DNA of 64,000 nt from Alphaproteobacteria bacterium MarineAlpha5_Bin12 (GTDB taxonomy: Bacteria; Pseudomonadota; Alphaproteobacteria; HIMB59; GCA-002718135): positions 1 through 64,000 of the forward strand of contig PTKS01000007.1 of NCBI GenBank assembly GCA_002937855.1, read 5' to 3'. The notes below the pieces were generated by a model that saw only the letters and a list, made by a program, of their open reading frames with translations, was not told where the DNA came from and made no database searches. Made by a program: the position numbers and the translations under genes. Positions 60,014 through 64,000 of this stretch are shown here, in pieces (position 1 is the stretch's first letter; every line of letters begins with the position of its first letter).

Positions 60014-61131
60014 TGCCAACTTTAATTGATAAATCTAAGGTTCCTTGGTGGGTTTCAAATGTGATTGTTCCACTAGTAAATTTAATGCTAGCTCTCTTTG
60101 TATCAGGACTATTTATTTTTATAGCTGGTGAGAATCCAATTCAAGCTGTTAAGTTAATTATTTATGGATCTTTCGGTTACATAGAAGGTTTTGCATACAC
60201 ACTTTATTATACAACTAACTTTATTTTTACAGGACTAGCATTTGCAGTAGCTTTTCACTGTAGACTTTTCAATATAGGTGGTGAAGGCCAAGCTTATCTT
60301 GGAGGCCTCGGTGTTTTCTTAGTAGCAATTAATTTTAGTTTTCTGCCCGTTCCCATAGTTTGGTTACTGGCTATTTTAGGCTCAGTTTTATTTGGAGCAT
60401 TATGGGCGCTTATACCTGCTTACTTACAAGCTTACAGAGGAAGTCATGTTGTAATTACAACAATAATGTTTAACTTCATTGCTTCAGCATTGATGGTTTT
60501 TTTATTAGTTGATGTAATAAGAGATACAAATCAAATGGGCCCACAAACTGTTTCTGTACCAAAAGAACTTTGGTTTCCTATGTTTAGAGATATAACTCAG
60601 CTTTTTGGTATTAAAACTAGATATTCTCCTTTAAATATCTCTTTTTTTCTAGCAATTTTAGCATCTTTTTTAGTTTGGTTCTTAATTTGGAGGACAAAAT
60701 GGGGATATGAAATGAGGGCAGTGGGTCACAATACCAAAGCAGCAGTCTACGCAGGAATTTCTCCTAAAAGAAATATAATTATTGCCATGTTAGTTTCAGG
60801 AGCGCTAGCAGGCATGTTAGGTGTAAATGAAATTCTTGGTGTTCATCATCGGGTTATTGTTAATTTTCCTGCTGGTTATGGGTTTACAGGTATTGCAGTA
60901 GCATTGATGGGGCGAAACCACCCAATAGGAATTTTTTTAGGAGCCTTTCTGTTCGGAATTCTTTATCAAGGAGGCTCAGAAGTAACATTTGATATGCCCA
61001 ATATATCCAGATATATGTTTGTGGCTGTTCAAGGTGTGATAATTTTATTTAGTGGGGCGCTGGAAAATTTATTTAGACCTCAGATTGAAAGCTTTTTTGT
61101 AAAGCGGCTTAATAAGGAAAGTTCAGTATAA
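60013..61131 (+). CDS. ABC transporter permease (nucleoside-type)
   Basis: Polytopic; FNIGGEGQAYLGGLGVF, FTGIAVALMGRNHPIG. Confidence 0.93.
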   Translation: MPTLIDKSKVPWWVSNVIVPLVNLMLALFVSGLFIFIAGENPIQAVKLIIYGSFGYIEGFAYTLYYTTNFIFTGLAFAVAFHCRLFNIGGEGQAYLGGLGVFLVAINFSFLPVPIVWLLAILGSVLFGALWALIPAYLQAYRGSHVVITTIMFNFIASALMVFLLVDVIRDTNQMGPQTVSVPKELWFPMFRDITQLFGIKTRYSPLNISFFLAILASFLVWFLIWRTKWGYEMRAVGHNTKAAVYAGISPKRNIIIAMLVSGALAGMLGVNEILGVHHRVIVNFPAGYGFTGIAVALMGRNHPIGIFLGAFLFGILYQGGSEVTFDMPNISRYMFVAVQGVIILFSGALENLFRPQIESFFVKRLNKESSV

Positions 61132-62102
61132 TGGAGTTTATTTCTGATATTGTTTCATTACTTAGCGCAACTTTGAGAATTTCTACACCATTGATTTTTG
61201 CAGCGATGGCAGGCCTCTTTGCTGAAAGGTCTGGGGTTATTGATTTTGGTTTAGAAGGAAAAATGCTAGCCGCTGCTTTTGTTGCAGCAACAGGTTCTTA
61301 TTTTTTAGGTTCACCATGGTTCGGATTATTACTTGCTATAGTTGCATGCGTAAGCCTTTCGCTATTACATGGTTTTGCATCCGTAACTCACAAAGGTGAT
61401 CAGGTAGTTTCTTGCGTAGCAATAAACATTTTAATGATAGGGCTTACTACAGCATTAGCTGCAGCTTGGTTTGGGCAAGAAGGCTTAACCCCAACCTTAA
61501 ATGATGAGCAAAGATTTTTTGAAATCACCCTTCCCTTTGCAGATGCTTTAAGACCCGTTCCAATAATTGGAACAATTTATTCTGAAATAATAAGTGGACA
61601 TTATATTTTTGTTTATATTGCATATACTTTAGTGCCAATTGTTTATTGGATAGTATTTAAAACTAGTTTTGGTTTAAGATTGCGCGCCGTTGGAGAAAAC
61701 CCAAGTGCGGTAGACACAGCGGGGATAGGAGTCTATTCAATGAGATATAAAGCTTTAATGATAAATGGAGTCTTAGTCGCTTTTGCAGGTGCATATTTGT
61801 CTACTGCAATTAATGCAAATTTTTTTAGAGAAATGTCAGCTGGTAGGGGGTATTTAGCTTTAGCTGCATTAATATTTGGCAAATGGCATCCGAAAACAGC
61901 TTTATTGGCATGCTTATTATTTGGATTTACTGATGCTCTTCAAATACGATTGCAAGGAGTGGAATTGCCAATAATTGGAGTAATACCAGTACAGTTTATT
62001 CAAGCGTTACCATATATCTTAACTGTAATATTGTTAGCAGGATTTGTGGGCAAAGCAATTGCCCCAAGAGCTATAGGTCAGCCGTATATTAAAGAAGGAT
62101 AA
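61131..62102 (+). CDS. ABC transporter permease (nucleoside-type)
   Basis: Polytopic; ERSGVIDFGLEGKMLAAAFVA, AGRGYLALAALIFGKWHP. Confidence 0.93.
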   Translation: MEFISDIVSLLSATLRISTPLIFAAMAGLFAERSGVIDFGLEGKMLAAAFVAATGSYFLGSPWFGLLLAIVACVSLSLLHGFASVTHKGDQVVSCVAINILMIGLTTALAAAWFGQEGLTPTLNDEQRFFEITLPFADALRPVPIIGTIYSEIISGHYIFVYIAYTLVPIVYWIVFKTSFGLRLRAVGENPSAVDTAGIGVYSMRYKALMINGVLVAFAGAYLSTAINANFFREMSAGRGYLALAALIFGKWHPKTALLACLLFGFTDALQIRLQGVELPIIGVIPVQFIQALPYILTVILLAGFVGKAIAPRAIGQPYIKEG

Positions 62103-62124
62103 AAAAAATATTTATTAAAATTTA

Positions 62125-62748
62125 ATGACCTATTTTTCATTAGGATTCTTAACAGGCTTAAGTTTAATTCTTGCAATTGGCGCACAGAATATTTTTGTAA
62201 TTGAACAAGGGTTAAAAAAACAATATGTGTTTTTAGTTTGTTTTATTTGCTCTATTTCTGATTTAATATTAATTTTTTTTGGAATATTTATTTTTTCAAT
62301 TTTTCAGAATTTCTTCACATTATCAATTGAAATGATATTAAATATTTTACTTATTTTATTTCTATTGAACTTTATTAAAAATAAGTGGAAAGAAAAAATT
62401 CACCATACAAGTTTTTCTAATCAAAAAATATCTAACACACGAATGGATATTTTTTTAAAAACTCTTGGATTCACATATCTTAATCCCCATGTTTATTCTG
62501 ACACTATTTTTTTTATTGGCAATTTTTCAAAAAATTTTGAATTTTTACAAAAAATGTATTTCGGAATAGGCACCTCTTTTGCATCACTAACATTCTTTTT
62601 TTTAATTGGTTATCTAGCGAATTATTTTTCTAATTTTTTAAATTCTGATAAAATTTGGAAAATAATTAATAATTTTATAATTGTTTTTATGACAAGTTTT
62701 ATAATTTTAATTTTAATTGATACTTTTAATTTATTTTTAAAAATTTAA
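62125..62748 (+). CDS. LysE-family amino-acid exporter
   Basis: FLTGLSLILAIGAQNIFVIEQGLKK; TYLNPHVYSDT. Confidence 0.93.
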   Translation: MTYFSLGFLTGLSLILAIGAQNIFVIEQGLKKQYVFLVCFICSISDLILIFFGIFIFSIFQNFFTLSIEMILNILLILFLLNFIKNKWKEKIHHTSFSNQKISNTRMDIFLKTLGFTYLNPHVYSDTIFFIGNFSKNFEFLQKMYFGIGTSFASLTFFFLIGYLANYFSNFLNSDKIWKIINNFIIVFMTSFIILILIDTFNLFLKI

Positions 62749-62754
62749 AATTTA

Positions 62755-63159
62755 TTATATTGCCCAATCTTTAGAAGCTAATTCAAAATCCTTATAATTA
62801 AAAGCTGGTGAGACAGTACATCCTATAAGAGACCATTCACCCATTGATTTCATTCCAAACCAAGTCTCAGATTTGATAACATAATGAAAATGTTGCTTGT
62901 TGTTGTATTTTCTTCCTAAAATAATATTAGAAACATTTTTTTTGTTTTTTGAAAGGTATATCATTATTGGATCGCCATCATAAAAATGGAGAATTTCATT
63001 CTTTTTTAGCTTATGCCAATGAGAAACCTCTTCTTTTTTAAGAAGGTAATAAATGAGGCTTACACTACCTTTTTTATCTCTAAAGCTTTCAGAAAAATAA
63101 CCCCCTTCTGGATGGGGTCTTAATTTTAATTTTTTAATAAGATCATCGGGATTATTCAT
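62755..63159 (-). CDS. Cupin_5 (DUF985) protein
   Basis: LRPHPEGGYFSESFRD, SHWHKLKKNEILHFYDGD. Confidence 0.93.
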   Translation of the reverse strand: MNNPDDLIKKLKLRPHPEGGYFSESFRDKKGSVSLIYYLLKKEEVSHWHKLKKNEILHFYDGDPIMIYLSKNKKNVSNIILGRKYNNKQHFHYVIKSETWFGMKSMGEWSLIGCTVSPAFNYKDFELASKDWAI

Positions 63160-63216
63160 TTACAATATTCTATCATATTATAAATAATTATATGTAATAA
63201 AATTGTGAGTAGAAAA

Positions 63217-64000
63217 ATGAATGAATATAGTGAAAAAATTTTTTTAGCCTTGAAAAATCTCAAAAATTTTAATGAAATTCAACTTGATAATTCCAAAATA
63301 TCAAGACTGGGAGGGTTAACAAACTTTGTTCATCTGGTAAAAACTAATATAGGAAATTTTATAGTTAGAATTCCTGGCGAAGGAACTGAAGAATACATTA
63401 ATCGTGAAACTGAATTAATTAATGCGACTGCAGCTTGGAGAGCGGGAATTTCTGCTGAAATTTTGTGGGCAAACTCTAAAACGGGCGTAATGGTCTCAAG
63501 AGAAATTGAAGAAGCTGAGACCATGACCCCTTCTTTATTTAGGACTCGCCCTGGCTCTCCAAAAAGAGCAGGCGAGGCATTTGCTAAACTTCACAACTCA
63601 GGTGAGAATTTTGAATTTAGATTTGAACTATTCAATATGATTGATAACTATTTAAAAGTGTTATCTACAAAAGATGTAAAATTTCCAGAAGGTTATCATG
63701 ATATTGTTAAAGCCGCTAATCCGATTAAAGAAATTTTAAAAACCAAACCAATAAAACTAGCTCCTTGTCATTGCGATCCTCTTTGCGAAAATTTTCTTGA
63801 TGATGGTAATAAAATGTGGATTGTAGATTGGGAATATTCTGGAATGAATGATCCATTATGGGACTTAGGCGACTTATCTGTGGAAGCAGGTATGAATGAA
63901 GATCAAGAGTCTGAATTATTATTATCTTATTTCGGCAAAGAACCCACAGCAGAACAAAAGGGTAGAGTGGTTATATACAAGGCAATGTGTGATTTGCTAT
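63217..64000 (+). CDS. Choline/ethanolamine kinase-like aminoglycoside phosphotransferase-family protein, 3' end beyond window
   Basis: Open frame from ATG 63217 to the edge (absent from the ORF track): SRLGGLTNFVHLV...VRIPGEGTEEYINRETE...LAPCHCDPLCENFLDDG...IVDWEYSGMNDPLWDLGDLS. Confidence 0.88.
   Translation, partial: MNEYSEKIFLALKNLKNFNEIQLDNSKISRLGGLTNFVHLVKTNIGNFIVRIPGEGTEEYINRETELINATAAWRAGISAEILWANSKTGVMVSREIEEAETMTPSLFRTRPGSPKRAGEAFAKLHNSGENFEFRFELFNMIDNYLKVLSTKDVKFPEGYHDIVKAANPIKEILKTKPIKLAPCHCDPLCENFLDDGNKMWIVDWEYSGMNDPLWDLGDLSVEAGMNEDQESELLLSYFGKEPTAEQKGRVVIYKAMCDLL

Overview
This is an AT-rich (roughly 70% by eye) alphaproteobacterial chromosome segment. Its housekeeping gene order resembles SAR11/Pelagibacterales-type streamlined genomes; that assignment is inference. 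From left to right it contains: (1) a short accessory region with small hypothetical genes, a tRNA-Gly(GCC), a sulfotransferase, a putative 2OG-Fe(II) oxygenase and four consecutive TPR-fusion proteins with GT9-like, sulfotransferase, OGT/SPINDLY-like and GT9-like C-termini; (2) ybaK, thioredoxin, ubiH, ftsK, lolA, yggS, a porin, leuS, lptE and holA; (3) the parB-parA-rsmG-mnmG-mnmE block with two near-consensus parS sites, then rho; (4) a roughly 420-bp non-coding rho/maf divergent junction with a sharp strand-composition switch, which by alphaproteobacterial synteny is the probable origin region; (5) maf-aroE-coaE-(2OG oxygenase)-dnaQ-Tim44-(T4-type lysozyme)-Smr; (6) hslUV, hisBHAFE, rsmI/LppC, rdgB-rph, grpE-dnaK-dnaJ, dapB, nth, upp; (7) a BMP-type nucleoside-like ABC transporter with a long hairpin over the ATPase start codon. 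The observations most worth follow-up are the modular TPR modification locus, the phage-type lysozyme in the origin-proximal cluster, the origin-like junction whose skew polarity is opposite to expectation, the CTG-initiated aroE, and the ABC-operon hairpin. No CRISPR array, rRNA, transposase or integrase was seen.
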